36,742 nucleotides of DNA from Prochlorococcus sp. AG-442-B03 (GTDB lineage: Bacteria > Cyanobacteriota > Cyanobacteriia > PCC-6307 > Cyanobiaceae). Within the stretch, counting starts at the first letter, position 1. Every line of letters begins with the position of its first letter. This document shows positions 1 through 8,034 of the stretch, one piece after another. The notes beneath the pieces were generated by a model that had not been told where the DNA came from, did not search any database, and worked only from the letters and a program-made list of their open reading frames with translations. Where the stretch lies: the NCBI GenBank assembly GCA_003212395.1, contig QCPU01000012.1:1-36742 (forward strand), written 5' to 3'. A program made the translations under genes and the position numbers.

Positions 1-2
1 AA

Positions 3-41
3 AAATTTTTCCCGGAAGGAGGTGCCCATAGTCATGAGTAA
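3..41 (+). CDS. ureE: Urease accessory protein UreE, 3' end only (partial)
   Basis: Only the last 12 residues are in the window, reading KFFPEGGAHSHE before a TAA stop. UreE is the nickel-binding metallochaperone of urease maturation. Its C-terminus commonly has an F-x-PEGGA-type segment followed by a histidine-rich tail, and the tail seen here (A-H-S-H-E) fits. The stop lies inside the beginning of ureF: the ureF ATG overlaps the last 8 bases, which suggests translational coupling. The other two forward frames at this edge give no UreE-like tail. The call rests on the short tail plus the ureF-ureG context. Confidence 0.75.
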   Translation, partial: KFFPEGGAHSHE

Positions 42-720
42 AAGTCACTTGTTAAAATATTTATTGATAAGCCCTAACCTACCAGTTGGCGGATTTTGTT
101 ATTCGGAGGGATTGGAGAGTTACTTAAATAAAAAAGATTTAAAAGACTCAAATTCGGTAAAGGAATTAATCATAAATGAACTAAAAATTGGCCAGATTAG
201 ACTAGATGCGAAAATATTATTAGAATTTTTTGATATTTTCAATGCGTTAAACGACGGCAAAAATTTAAAAAGTAATTTGCAAAAGCTATTGAGTTTGGAT
301 AAATGGATCCTCTCATCAAAAGACTCTGTCGAAATGAGAGAACAACAAACTCAAATGGCAAAATCTCTCTTTGATTTAAACAAAGAATTTGGATTTGAAT
401 ACCTATATAAAAAAAATCATAAAAACTCCTGGCCTTTAGCTTGGAGTTGGTCTTGTTATTGTTTTGAAATTACGAAATTAGAAATGGTTGAGAATTTTTT
501 CTATGCCTGGAGTGCAAACCAACTAAGTGCAGCACTAAGGATTATTCCTATTGGTTCAACAAAAGCACAATTAATCCAAAGAGACTTATTAGAAATAATT
601 TCAAAAGTTTCTAAAGAAATAATGGACAAAGAAATAGATGACATCTATTTTGGCAATGTAGGTTTAGCTATGGCACAACAAAATCATAATGACCTTTATA
701 CAAAACTTTTTAGAAATTAA
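34..720 (+). CDS. ureF: Urease accessory protein UreF
   Basis: UreF works with UreD/H and UreG to load nickel into apo-urease in the cytoplasm. The protein begins MSKSHLLKYL and then has the family hallmark SPNLPVGGFCYSEGLE near residues 13-28. The length, 228 residues, is normal. I chose the ATG at 34 rather than the GTG at 22 because a strong Shine-Dalgarno sequence (GGAGG, 18-22) lies 11 bases before the ATG and would overlap the GTG. The start overlaps the ureE stop by 8 bases, and the stop is 3 bases before ureG. C-terminal segments such as SANQLSAALR and GNVGLAMAQQ also fit the family. Confidence 0.93.
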   Translation: MSKSHLLKYLLISPNLPVGGFCYSEGLESYLNKKDLKDSNSVKELIINELKIGQIRLDAKILLEFFDIFNALNDGKNLKSNLQKLLSLDKWILSSKDSVEMREQQTQMAKSLFDLNKEFGFEYLYKKNHKNSWPLAWSWSCYCFEITKLEMVENFFYAWSANQLSAALRIIPIGSTKAQLIQRDLLEIISKVSKEIMDKEIDDIYFGNVGLAMAQQNHNDLYTKLFRN

Positions 721-723
721 TTT

Positions 724-1335
724 ATGAGCAGTAAATTGAGAGTAGGAGTTGCTGGGCCTGTAGGTTCAGGAAAAACTGCATTAGTAGAGACTCTATGCTT
801 AAGCCTGAAAAAAAATTATGAGATTGCAGTTGTCACCAATGATATCTACACAAAAGAAGATGCTAACTTTCTAATAAATAAAAAAGTTTTAGAGGAAGGA
901 AGAATTATTGGAGTAGAAACAGGAGGTTGTCCTCATACAGCGATAAGAGAGGATTGTTCCTTAAATAAAAATGCAGTTTTAGATTTAGAAAATAAATATA
1001 ATCCTTTAGATTTTGTTTTTGTAGAAAGTGGAGGTGATAATTTGGCATCTAGTTTTAGTCCAGAACTTGTAGATTTATCAATATATGTTATTGATGTATC
1101 TGCTGGAGACAAAATTCCTAGAAAAGGGGGACCAGGGATAACAAGGTCAGATTTACTATTAATAAACAAAATTGACTTAGCAGATATGGTTGGTGCAGAT
1201 TTAAAAATCATGAAAAGTGATACGGAATTTATGAGAAAAGGGAAACCTTGGTTTTTTACCAACCTTAGTAGCGGCAAAGGAGTTGAAGATATAACTCAAT
1301 TTTTAGAATCAAATATACCCAACAATCGAAACTAG
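724..1335 (+). CDS. ureG: Urease accessory GTPase UreG
   Basis: UreG is the SIMIBI-class GTPase that powers nickel insertion into urease and receives nickel from UreE. The P-loop GPVGSGKTA is at residues 11-19. The metal-binding Cys-Pro-His motif is at 69-71 inside [13 protein letters not shown]. An ESGGDN motif follows near residue 101 and the guanine-specificity motif NKID near 149. At 203 residues it is full length. It is the last urease gene before the urea transporter. The following 128 bases carry the urtA promoter, so the two operons are probably transcribed separately although they serve one pathway. Confidence 0.97.
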   Translation: MSSKLRVGVAGPVGSGKTALVETLCLSLKKNYEIAVVTNDIYTKEDANFLINKKVLEEGRIIGVETGGCPHTAIREDCSLNKNAVLDLENKYNPLDFVFVESGGDNLASSFSPELVDLSIYVIDVSAGDKIPRKGGPGITRSDLLLINKIDLADMVGADLKIMKSDTEFMRKGKPWFFTNLSSGKGVEDITQFLESNIPNNRN

Positions 1336-1373
1336 AAAAATGTTCACTTCTAATATATTGGAATCAACAAAAA

Positions 1374-1387
1374 GTTACATACGATAC
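1374..1387 (+). promoter_or_regulatory. Near-consensus NtcA box upstream of urtA
   Basis: GTT-N8-TAC is visible, one base off the NtcA consensus GTA-N8-TAC. About 22 bases downstream are candidate extended -10 elements of TAN3T type (TAACTT at 1410-1415, or TAATAA at 1407-1412). This is the classic spacing of an NtcA-activated class II promoter. NtcA is the CRP-family nitrogen regulator responding to 2-oxoglutarate, and urea transport genes are known NtcA targets in cyanobacteria. The site lies 77 bases before the urtA ATG. Binding is inferred. Confidence 0.7.
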
Positions 1388-1463
1388 AAAACGAATCCTC
1401 ACTCGTTAATAACTTTTAAATTATCCCCCTAATGAGGGTCAATTACTTAATTTATCCTAATTC

Positions 1464-2741
1464 ATGAGAATTTCAAGGCGTATTTTGGCAGGATTAGCTA
1501 CTGCCTCACTTGCTGTCACAGCTACTTCGTGTGGTGGAGGTGGAACCTCCGGAAGTTTCGATGACACAGTAACCGTTGGTATTTTGCATTCGTTATCTGG
1601 AACAATGGCAATTTCTGAATCAACACTCGTTGATACTGAAAAAATGGCTATTGAAGAGATAAATGCTGCTGGTGGCGTAAAAGTTGGCGGTAAAAGCTAC
1701 AAAATAGAATACATAGTTGAAGATGGTGCATCTGATTGGCCTACTTTTGCTGAAAAATCTAAGAAACTTATAGACCAAGACGGAGTTCCTGTCGTATTTG
1801 GTGGTTGGACATCTGCAAGTAGAAAAGCAATGTTACCAGTCTACGAATCAAAGGATGCTTTCCTTTACTACCCAATTCAATATGAAGCTCAGGAATGTTC
1901 TAACAACATTTTCTATACAGGAGCTACACCAAACCAACAGTCAGAACCCGCTACAGATTTCATGTATAAGCGTTCTCCAGCAGCTGGAGGAGATTTCTTC
2001 CTTGTAGGTTCTGATTATGTTTTCCCAAGAACTTCAAACACAATTACAAAAGCTCAGGTAAAACAGTTAGGAGGTACAGTCGTTGGAGAAGATTACCTTC
2101 CATTAGGAAATACTGAAGTTGCTCCAATAATCTCAAAAATCAAAAAAGCGCTACCTGAAGGTGGAATTATCATTAATACACTTAATGGTGACCAAAACGT
2201 TGCATTCTTCAAACAGATTCAAGATGCAGGTATCACACCTTCAAGTGGTTACTACGTAATGAACTATTCAATTGCTGAAGAAGAGATTAGTACAATTGGT
2301 CCTGAGTTCCTTGAAGGTCACTACGGCGCTTGGAACTACATGATGTCAATTGATACTCCTGCATCTAAGAAATTTGCTGCAAGTTTCAAGAAAAGATGGG
2401 GAGCTGATCGTGTTGTAGCTGATCCTCAAGAATCTGCTTATAACATGGTTTACTTATGGAAACAGGCAGTTGAAGATGCTGGAACATTTGACGACAACGC
2501 AGTGAGGGAAGCCCTAGTTGGCCAAACGTTTGATGCCCCACAAGGACCTGTTGAAGTTATGCCTAATCACCACTTATCTCAAACAGTAAGAATTGGACAG
2601 ATCAATGCAGAGGGTGGATTTACAATTCTTGAAGAGACAGGAGTTGTTCTCCCTCAAGCATGGAACCAAAAACATCCAAGTTCAAAAGGATATGCATGCG
2701 ATTGGACAGATCCTTCAAAAGGAGAAAAGTATAAGCTTTAA
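1464..2741 (+). CDS. urtA: Urea ABC transporter substrate-binding lipoprotein UrtA
   Basis: UrtA is the periplasmic urea receptor of the high-affinity UrtABCDE transporter, related to branched-chain amino-acid (Liv-type) binding proteins. The N-terminus has an SRR motif, a hydrophobic stretch and a TATSC lipobox-like site with Cys at residue 23, followed by a GGGG linker, so a membrane-anchored lipoprotein is likely. The mature part carries typical segments: VGILHSLSGTMAISE near residue 37 and GGWTSASRKAMLPV near 112. Its 425 residues match cyanobacterial UrtA. No clear Shine-Dalgarno sequence precedes the ATG. It stands alone between an NtcA-type promoter and a hairpin terminator, which fits expression above the permease genes. 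Confidence 0.96.
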   Translation: MRISRRILAGLATASLAVTATSCGGGGTSGSFDDTVTVGILHSLSGTMAISESTLVDTEKMAIEEINAAGGVKVGGKSYKIEYIVEDGASDWPTFAEKSKKLIDQDGVPVVFGGWTSASRKAMLPVYESKDAFLYYPIQYEAQECSNNIFYTGATPNQQSEPATDFMYKRSPAAGGDFFLVGSDYVFPRTSNTITKAQVKQLGGTVVGEDYLPLGNTEVAPIISKIKKALPEGGIIINTLNGDQNVAFFKQIQDAGITPSSGYYVMNYSIAEEEISTIGPEFLEGHYGAWNYMMSIDTPASKKFAASFKKRWGADRVVADPQESAYNMVYLWKQAVEDAGTFDDNAVREALVGQTFDAPQGPVEVMPNHHLSQTVRIGQINAEGGFTILEETGVVLPQAWNQKHPSSKGYACDWTDPSKGEKYKL

Positions 2742-2762
2742 TTTAATTAAAACCTATACTTC

Positions 2763-2796
2763 AAAATAAAAGGAGGTTAACACCTCCTTTTATTTT
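2763..2796 (+). terminator. Hairpin terminator or attenuator between urtA and urtB
   Basis: There is a perfect 15-bp stem. The core AAAAGGAGGT (2768-2777) pairs with ACCTCCTTTT (2782-2791) around a TAAC loop, and flanking A/T pairs extend the stem out to 2763 and 2796. T-rich sequence follows. It sits in the short urtA-urtB gap and no second promoter is obvious, so partial termination with read-through into urtBCDE is likely. That is a common way to make more binding protein than permease. An alternative role is to protect the 3' end of the urtA transcript. Confidence 0.8.
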
Positions 2797-2824
2797 ATAT
2801 AATAAAATATTTTCTTTTTTTAAA

Positions 2825-3979
2825 TTGGAGTTACTTCTCGATAGTCTTTTTAATGGTGTTGCAATCGGATCTGTACTACTTGTTGCTGCATTAGGTCTAG
2901 CAATTGTTTTTGGTCTTATGGGTGTTATTAATCTTGCCCATGGAGAACTTATGATGCTTGGGGCTTACACAACATACGTTACACAATTAATTTTCAAATT
3001 ACCTATATTAAAACCCTTCTACAATTCATACATAATAGTTTCAATTTTCCTTGCTTTTATTGTTAGTGGAGTTGTAGGCATACTCCTGGAAAAAACAATA
3101 ATAAGAAAGCTTTATGGAAGTCCACTAGAAACACTTTTAGCCACGTGGGGCGTAAGCTTAATTCTTCAACAATTTGTCAGGAGTGTACCTTTGGCTTATG
3201 GGACTGGTCTAGTTATAAGTCTGATAATTGGTTTATTTTTACCAACAACGTTTCCTTCAAAAATAAAAGAATCAATAAATTACAAATATTATAAATTTAG
3301 TTCTTGGATATTTGCGGCTTTAACTGGGGTCTTAACTGGTAGCGTAATCTCATCCTCTGTCAGCAAACTTAGTAGAGCAAGCGCTCGAAATGTTGATGTA
3401 ACAGCACCCTCATGGATGAGAGGTCAAGTAGAAATCATTGGCACTGCATTTCCTAAAACAAGATTAATGATAATTGTTATTACCCTAATCTCTGTAGTAG
3501 CAATAACATTATTTCTTAATCAAAGTGCTTGGGGTATGCGTATAAGAGCAGTTACTCAGAACCGACAAATGAGTGATTGCCTTGGTATATCTACTGAAAA
3601 AGTTGATATTATTACTTTTGGAATTGGTTCTGGATTGGCAGGAGTTGCTGGTGTAGCAGTATCTCTTTTAGGTTCTGTAGGACCAAATGTTGGAGGAAAC
3701 TACATAGTTGGTTGTTTTATGGTTGTAGTACTGGGAGGAGTAGGAAATTTATTAGGAACAGTACTTGCTTCATTTGGAATAGGAATAATGACAGATTTAA
3801 TTGGAGCTGGAAGGCTGTTATCAATATGGCCAGATATGCCTTTACCTTTATCAAACACAATTAACTTTTTTGCAACCACAAGTATGGCAAGAGTAATGAT
3901 ATTTGCACTAATTGTTATATTCTTACAATTTAAACCTACAGGTTTATTTCCTCAAAAAGGAAGGATGGTTGAAAACTAA
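2825..3979 (+). CDS. urtB: Urea ABC transporter permease UrtB
   Basis: UrtB is one of two inner-membrane permeases of the urea transporter, in the LivH-like family. The N-terminus has long hydrophobic helices with the family segment GLMGVINLAHGELMMLGAY near residues 31-49. A second hallmark, VVLGGVGNLLGTVLASFGIG, is near 300-320. The TTG at 2825 is the first possible start, because an in-frame TAA lies immediately before it. The reading frame then begins MELLLDSLFNG, as expected for UrtB. The middle third (about 130-200) is less conserved and rich in Ser and Lys. The stop overlaps the urtC ATG by one base (TAATG). Confidence 0.94.
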   Translation: MELLLDSLFNGVAIGSVLLVAALGLAIVFGLMGVINLAHGELMMLGAYTTYVTQLIFKLPILKPFYNSYIIVSIFLAFIVSGVVGILLEKTIIRKLYGSPLETLLATWGVSLILQQFVRSVPLAYGTGLVISLIIGLFLPTTFPSKIKESINYKYYKFSSWIFAALTGVLTGSVISSSVSKLSRASARNVDVTAPSWMRGQVEIIGTAFPKTRLMIIVITLISVVAITLFLNQSAWGMRIRAVTQNRQMSDCLGISTEKVDIITFGIGSGLAGVAGVAVSLLGSVGPNVGGNYIVGCFMVVVLGGVGNLLGTVLASFGIGIMTDLIGAGRLLSIWPDMPLPLSNTINFFATTSMARVMIFALIVIFLQFKPTGLFPQKGRMVEN

Positions 3980-5103
3980 TGTCCTTAAGTAAAATTAAAT
4001 TTGATAAAAAAATAGTATTATCATTTTGGATAATATTAATAGCTTTAATCATTGCAGCACCAACTCTACTCCCTGTATTTAGACTAAACCTTCTAGGTAG
4101 ATACTTATCCTTATCCATAGTTGCACTTGGTGTTGATCTTATCTGGGGTTATACAGGTTTATTAAGTCTTGGGCAAGGAATATTTTTTGCACTAGGTGGA
4201 TATTGTGCAGCGATGTATTTGCAAATAACCAGCTCCTCTGAATTTCCAAATAATATTCCTGAATTTTTTGCCTTATATGGTGTTGAAAAATTACCTTTTT
4301 TCTGGGAACCGTTTAGATCGCCTTTTTTTACTTTCTTCGCTATCTGGATAATTCCAGCATTAGTTGCTGGTTTAATTGGATTTCTTGTTTTCAGGAATAG
4401 AATCAAAGGGGTTTATTTTTCTATACTTACTCAAGCTTCTCTTCTTGTATTCTTTAACTTCTTTAATGGACAACAAAAACTTATAAATGGAACTAATGGA
4501 TTAAAAACAGATGTAACGCAACTGTTTGGTCAGATGGTAGGTTCTGAGTCCATGCAAAGAATATTCTTTTGGATAACCGCCACATTAGTAATAGCATCAT
4601 GGTTTTTTGCAAAGTGGGTAGTTAAAGGAAGATTTGGAAATATTCTTATAGGAATACGAGATGATGAACCAAGAGTTAGGTTTACAGGATACAACCCAGT
4701 TATATTCAAGACGATAATATTTTCTATTGCTGGAGGTCTCGCAGGAATTTCGGGAGCTTTATATACCGTTCAGTCTGGAATAGTATCACCTCAATTCATG
4801 ACGGTTCCCTTTTCTATAGAAATGGTTATATGGGTTGCCGTTGGAGGAAGAGGAACTTTATTGGGAGCGATACTTGGAGCAGTTTTCATCAATTATGCGA
4901 AAAGTCTAGTAAGTGAAGCTTTACCTGCTAGCTGGATGTTTATACAAGGAGGGTTATTTATCTTAGTTGTAACAGCACTGCCAGAAGGAGTTCTAGGATG
5001 GATTCAAGGAGATGGTCCTAGGAATCTTCTTCAAAGATTTGGTTTGAAAAGGAAGATTGAAACCTATCCAAGCTTAGAAATTAATAATAAGGAGCAAAAA
5101 TAA
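3979..5103 (+). CDS. urtC: Urea ABC transporter permease UrtC
   Basis: UrtC is the second permease (LivM-like) of the urea transporter. Many hydrophobic segments span the 374 residues. Family marks are GYTGLLSLGQGIFFALGGY near residues 58-76 and SIAGGLAGISGALYT near 250, followed by VAVGGRGTLLGAILGA. The start overlaps the urtB stop by one base, and its own TAA overlaps the urtD ATG in the same TAATG arrangement, so the genes are tightly coupled. The C-terminal tail after about residue 345 is hydrophilic and probably cytoplasmic. Confidence 0.94.
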   Translation: MSLSKIKFDKKIVLSFWIILIALIIAAPTLLPVFRLNLLGRYLSLSIVALGVDLIWGYTGLLSLGQGIFFALGGYCAAMYLQITSSSEFPNNIPEFFALYGVEKLPFFWEPFRSPFFTFFAIWIIPALVAGLIGFLVFRNRIKGVYFSILTQASLLVFFNFFNGQQKLINGTNGLKTDVTQLFGQMVGSESMQRIFFWITATLVIASWFFAKWVVKGRFGNILIGIRDDEPRVRFTGYNPVIFKTIIFSIAGGLAGISGALYTVQSGIVSPQFMTVPFSIEMVIWVAVGGRGTLLGAILGAVFINYAKSLVSEALPASWMFIQGGLFILVVTALPEGVLGWIQGDGPRNLLQRFGLKRKIETYPSLEINNKEQK

Positions 5104-5852
5104 TGAATAAGAAAGATCTTCTAAATTTAATAGATATTACTGTTAGTTTCGAGGGTTTTTTAGCTCTCAACAAACTTAATTTAAATTTAAAGAAAGGAGA
5201 ATTAAGAGCTGTAATAGGACCCAACGGCGCAGGTAAAACAACATTTCTTGATGTAATTACTGGAAAGGTTAAGCCAACAAAAGGTGAAGTAATTTTTAAA
5301 GGGAAATCTTTAGTAGGTAGAAAGGAGCATAAAATAGCCAGACTTGGAGTTGGAAGAAAGTTCCAAAGTCCAAGAATCTTTGAGAATCTAACAGTTAAAG
5401 AAAATCTTGAAATATCGGTAACAACTCCAAAAAGTCCCTTAAACCTTATAAATAAAAGTATTAAGGTTGAGCAGCTTAATGAGATTGAACGTCTTATGAA
5501 GATTGTAAATTTAGCTCAAAAAGTTGATTCAAAAGCTGGATCTTTATCACATGGCCAAAAACAATGGCTCGAGATAGCAATGTTAGTAGGACAGAAGCCA
5601 GATTTAATGTTAGTAGATGAACCTGTTGCTGGTCTGACTGATGAAGAAACTGATCTTACAGCAGATTTATTAAAATCTTTATCTGGAGAAAATACCGTAG
5701 TGGTAATAGATCACGATATGGAATTTATAAGAAGACTCGATAGTAATGTTTCAGTATTAAATCAAGGCACAGTACTATGCGAAGGAACAATGGAAACTAT
5801 ACAAAAGGACCAAAAAGTTATAGAAGTTTATCTAGGAAGACCTGAGGATTAG
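5103..5852 (+). CDS. urtD: Urea ABC transporter ATPase UrtD
   Basis: UrtD is one of two nucleotide-binding subunits of the urea transporter (LivG-like). Walker A GPNGAGKTT is at residues 39-47. A signature LSHGQKQWLEIA is near 150, Walker B LMLVDEPVAG near 172, and the switch histidine is in VIDHDME. The LSHGQ form rather than LSGGQ is usual for UrtD/LivG-type subunits. At 249 residues it is full length. It is coupled to urtC by TAATG and followed after 2 bases by urtE. Confidence 0.95.
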   Translation: MNKKDLLNLIDITVSFEGFLALNKLNLNLKKGELRAVIGPNGAGKTTFLDVITGKVKPTKGEVIFKGKSLVGRKEHKIARLGVGRKFQSPRIFENLTVKENLEISVTTPKSPLNLINKSIKVEQLNEIERLMKIVNLAQKVDSKAGSLSHGQKQWLEIAMLVGQKPDLMLVDEPVAGLTDEETDLTADLLKSLSGENTVVVIDHDMEFIRRLDSNVSVLNQGTVLCEGTMETIQKDQKVIEVYLGRPED

Positions 5853-5854
5853 TT

Positions 5855-6565
5855 ATGGAAAATTTACTGGAAATTAAATCATTAAATACATATTATGGCG
5901 AGAGTCATATTCTCAGAGATGTAGATTTAAATGTTCAATCAGGTGAAATGGTTTGTTTGATTGGAAGAAATGGAGTTGGCAAAACAACTTTATTGAAATC
6001 ACTAATTGGTTTATTAAAACAAAAAAAAGGGGATATTTATTTAGCTGGCGAAAATATAAATAGAAAAGCACCTCATCAGAGGGCGAGGAAAGGAATGGCT
6101 TACGTTCCTCAAGGGAGAGAAATTATTCCATATCTATCAGTTGAAGAGAATCTTATGTTAGGAATGGAGTCTCTACCAGGTGGATTATCTAAGAACAAGA
6201 AAATAGATCCATTTATTTATGATCTCTTTCCAATCCTAAAAGATTTTCTTCAAAGGAAAGGAGGAGATCTTAGTGGAGGACAACAACAGCAATTAGCTAT
6301 TGCAAGAGCATTGCTGGGTAAACCTCAACTTCTATTGCTGGACGAACCAACCGAAGGTATTCAGCCGAATATAGTTTTAGACATTGAAAATGCAATTAAC
6401 CAGATAATTAGAGATACAGGAATTGGTGTTTTATTAGTTGAACAACACTTGCATTTTGTAAGACAAGCCAATAGATATTATGCGATGCAACGCGGAGGTA
6501 TTGTTGCTAGCGGTAATACTAGTGAGTTGAGTCAAGCAGTAGTAGATAAGTTCTTAAGTGTTTAA
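5855..6565 (+). CDS. urtE: Urea ABC transporter ATPase UrtE
   Basis: UrtE is the second nucleotide-binding subunit (LivF-like), and the UrtD-UrtE pair energises uptake through UrtB-UrtC. Walker A GRNGVGKTT is at residues 37-45. The Q-loop region reads AYVPQGREI, the signature LSGGQQQQLAIARALL is near 139-154, Walker B is LLLLDEPTEG, and the H-loop is VEQHLHF. At 236 residues it is complete. It ends the operon. Downstream is only an AT-only weak hairpin and then convergent small genes. Confidence 0.95.
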   Translation: MENLLEIKSLNTYYGESHILRDVDLNVQSGEMVCLIGRNGVGKTTLLKSLIGLLKQKKGDIYLAGENINRKAPHQRARKGMAYVPQGREIIPYLSVEENLMLGMESLPGGLSKNKKIDPFIYDLFPILKDFLQRKGGDLSGGQQQQLAIARALLGKPQLLLLDEPTEGIQPNIVLDIENAINQIIRDTGIGVLLVEQHLHFVRQANRYYAMQRGGIVASGNTSELSQAVVDKFLSV

Positions 6566-6577
6566 ATAAATTATTTA
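6563..6577. terminator. Weak AT-only inverted repeat after urtE
   Basis: TAAATAA, then one A, then TTATTTA form a short symmetric element overlapping the urtE stop. It lies between urtE and the convergent small gene at 6598. With no G/C pairs it would be unstable, so its role as a terminator is only a possibility. Confidence 0.25.
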
Positions 6578-6597
6578 TGATTACTAAAAATTTTTAT

Positions 6598-6810
6598 TCA
6601 TTTTTCGCATCTTATGAGGTCTATACTGTTTGGATGCTCATTTATATACTTATTAAATTCCATTGCTAGTGTTCTAGCCTCGTAAGCGTCAAAAGCATAA
6701 AAACAATTTTCTAGTCTAATGTTTTGAAAATCACGGTAATGAACTGTATATGGCTTCAAAATATTATTTTTGTTCATTTTGTTTAATTTGCTAAAAAGCA
6801 ATAATTTCAT
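6598..6810 (-). CDS. Conserved-looking hypothetical protein, 58-70 aa
   Basis: I do not recognise a named family. The soluble-looking sequence includes YTVHYRDFQNIRLENCFYAF and then DAYEARTLAMEFNKYINEHP, the latter likely a helix. The balanced composition is more protein-like than chance reading of AT-rich DNA. Two starts are possible: ATG at 6810, or ATG at 6777, giving 58 residues beginning MNKNNILKPY. The first 11 residues of the long form are Lys/Leu-rich and may be spurious. It converges on urtE with a gap of about 30 bases. Confidence 0.6.
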   Translation of the reverse strand: MKLLLFSKLNKMNKNNILKPYTVHYRDFQNIRLENCFYAFDAYEARTLAMEFNKYINEHPNSIDLIRCEK

Positions 6811-6870
6811 ATCTCAACAATGCATATGTTCATAAATTTAAAGTACATCTTTTGTTGTTATCAAAATATA

Positions 6871-6899
6871 TTGACTTAAATTATGTATTAAAAGATACT
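6871..6899 (+). promoter_or_regulatory. Candidate sigma-70 promoter reading antisense to small genes
   Basis: TTGACT (6871-6876), a 17-base spacer and GATACT (6894-6899) resemble a housekeeping promoter on the plus strand. No plus-strand gene starts downstream until 8528, so it would transcribe antisense across the minus-strand small genes at 6921-7265, or make a short RNA. Such matches arise by chance in AT-rich DNA. Confidence 0.3.
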
Positions 6900-6920
6900 T
6901 ATTTAGCAAAAATAATCAAA

Positions 6921-7031
6921 CTATTTTTTTTTATTTTTAGAATCTTGCTTCTTACCTTCTATTAAGAAAACAAATTTCGATAAAATATATCCAAAAATTG
7001 GAACCCAAAACTTTTCATAAAAAAATTTCAT
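6921..7031 (-). CDS. Small membrane-associated protein, 36 aa
   Basis: The minus strand encodes MKFFYEKFWVPIFGYILSKF, continuing with an EGKKQ segment and a Lys-rich tail. Aromatic residues and a V-P-I-F-G-Y hydrophobic core followed by a basic tail suggest a short peptide lying on or crossing the membrane. The start is 6 bases after the stop of the upstream 75-aa gene, so the two are probably co-transcribed. I do not recognise a family. The coding case rests on composition and tight operon spacing. Confidence 0.5.
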   Translation of the reverse strand: MKFFYEKFWVPIFGYILSKFVFLIEGKKQDSKNKKK

Positions 7032-7037
7032 AAGAAA

Positions 7038-7265
7038 TTAAGCAGCTAATGATTCGTTATCTTCAATTTCAGTTTTATTTATAAGCATCAAATCTAAAGA
7101 ATTAAATAAAACTTGCATAAGTAGAAAATCAAGCTCCCCTTTCAAAAGATTAACATCAGATGAAAGTAGATCATCAACAAAATCATCAAAAGTATCTGAA
7201 AGAGGATTCACAATTAAAAATTTATTTTTGCCATTATCATCGCATAGGCAATAAAAGTCAACCAA
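7038..7265 (-). CDS. Hypothetical acidic protein, 75 aa
   Basis: The protein begins MVDFYCLCDDNGKNKFLIVN and continues with an acidic, Leu-rich helical part (DTFDDFVDDLLSSD, then LDFLLMQVLFNSLDLML). It is soluble, acidic and probably all-helical in its second half. No catalytic motif is visible, though two cysteines lie near the N-terminus (C6, C8). It is followed after 6 bases by the 36-aa gene on the same strand. I cannot assign a function. Confidence 0.6.
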   Translation of the reverse strand: MVDFYCLCDDNGKNKFLIVNPLSDTFDDFVDDLLSSDVNLLKGELDFLLMQVLFNSLDLMLINKTEIEDNESLAA

Positions 7266-7319
7266 ATTTGAATATTAATTCTTGAAATTTTTTAAATTAA
7301 TTAGTAAAGACTAAAAAAT

Positions 7320-7391
7320 TTAAATAATAAATATAAACAAGCAAAATAATAGATTTAATATAAAGCTCAGAGTCTTTGAATTAAATTTCAT
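7320..7391 (-). CDS. Very small hydrophobic ORF, 23 aa (doubtful)
   Basis: The ATG directly follows the stop of the next ORF (TAA then ATG). It encodes MKFNSKTLSFILNLLFCLFI plus three more hydrophobic residues. The immediate stop-start junction hints at coupling, and the sequence would form one membrane helix. At 23 codons in AT-rich DNA, chance is a serious alternative. It is listed because, with the ORF at 7392-7487, it is the only content I see in the 7266-7616 gap. Confidence 0.2.
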   Translation of the reverse strand: MKFNSKTLSFILNLLFCLFIFII

Positions 7392-7487
7392 TTATCTTAC
7401 TTTTCTTAATTTTATATCTCTACTAATTAGCAAAATCAGAACGACAATATAAATACTTGCTAAAAGGAAATTTAAAGAAATCATCAT
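7392..7487 (-). CDS. Candidate small membrane protein, 31 aa, possibly longer with a non-AUG start
   Basis: From the ATG at 7487 the frame reads MMISLNFLLASIYIVVLILL followed by ISRDIKLRKVR: one clear membrane helix with a basic tail. The open frame extends upstream without a stop and still looks protein-like (segments SKNSLSESLSKWHITS and IAINKL) up to an ACG codon at 7565-7563, which sits where an ATG would be expected. So this may be a 58-aa protein using ACG, or one whose start has mutated, or just the short form. No family is recognised. Confidence 0.35.
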   Translation of the reverse strand: MMISLNFLLASIYIVVLILLISRDIKLRKVR

Positions 7488-7616
7488 CAAAGAATTTAAT
7501 TTATTTATAGCAATACTAGTGATGTGCCATTTAGATAAAGATTCACTTAGAGAATTTTTAGACGTAATAAATATGAGTAGAAATCAAATTTGATATTAAA
7601 AGTACTAAATTTAAAA

Positions 7617-7931
7617 TTATTTTTTAATTAGCTCGAAGTATCCATTTTTATTTAATGAGTACTTATCAAACCAAAGGCTTAATAGATTGTCTAATCCTAT
7701 TCCATTCATTTTATTTATTTGAGAAGTCTTATAGTCCGAAAGTGCAAGCAATAAATACGGAAATATCATATCAGAAACTCCCTTTGGCAGTTTTTCTAAA
7801 GGTACTCCATGCGCTCTATCCCATAAAATTTGCATATCCTGAGAGAACAAAGAACTCCAATAACTAAAATTACAATATAACTTGTCCGGAGGGAGTAGAT
7901 TTACAGATAAAATTGGGAGGGATGAATTCAT
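7617..7931 (-). CDS. Hypothetical protein, 104 aa
   Basis: The sequence begins MNSSLPILSVNLLPPDKLYC and includes WSSLFSQDMQILWDRAHGVP, PKGVSDMIFPYLLLALSDYK and LSLWFDKYSLNKNG. It is rich in Trp, Tyr and Pro for AT-rich DNA, which argues for real coding. No signal peptide or convincing membrane helix is seen. I know no family for it. It stands alone on the minus strand between two gaps of unassigned sequence. Confidence 0.6.
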   Translation of the reverse strand: MNSSLPILSVNLLPPDKLYCNFSYWSSLFSQDMQILWDRAHGVPLEKLPKGVSDMIFPYLLLALSDYKTSQINKMNGIGLDNLLSLWFDKYSLNKNGYFELIKK

Positions 7932-8034
7932 AGAAATAAATATTTTATTGATAAATTGAATTTAAGTTTTTGAAATGGTGATAAATAATTTCTAAAATAC
8001 AAATATCTCATAAATACAAATTAAATTTAACGCA

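Noticed and set aside
933..1277. Minus-strand 114-aa frame across ureG
   Set aside because: It is the opposite-strand shadow of a strongly supported ureG.
1421..1440. CCCCT-AATG-AGGG inverted repeat before urtA
   Set aside because: Only a 4-bp stem; too short to call a terminator or operator.
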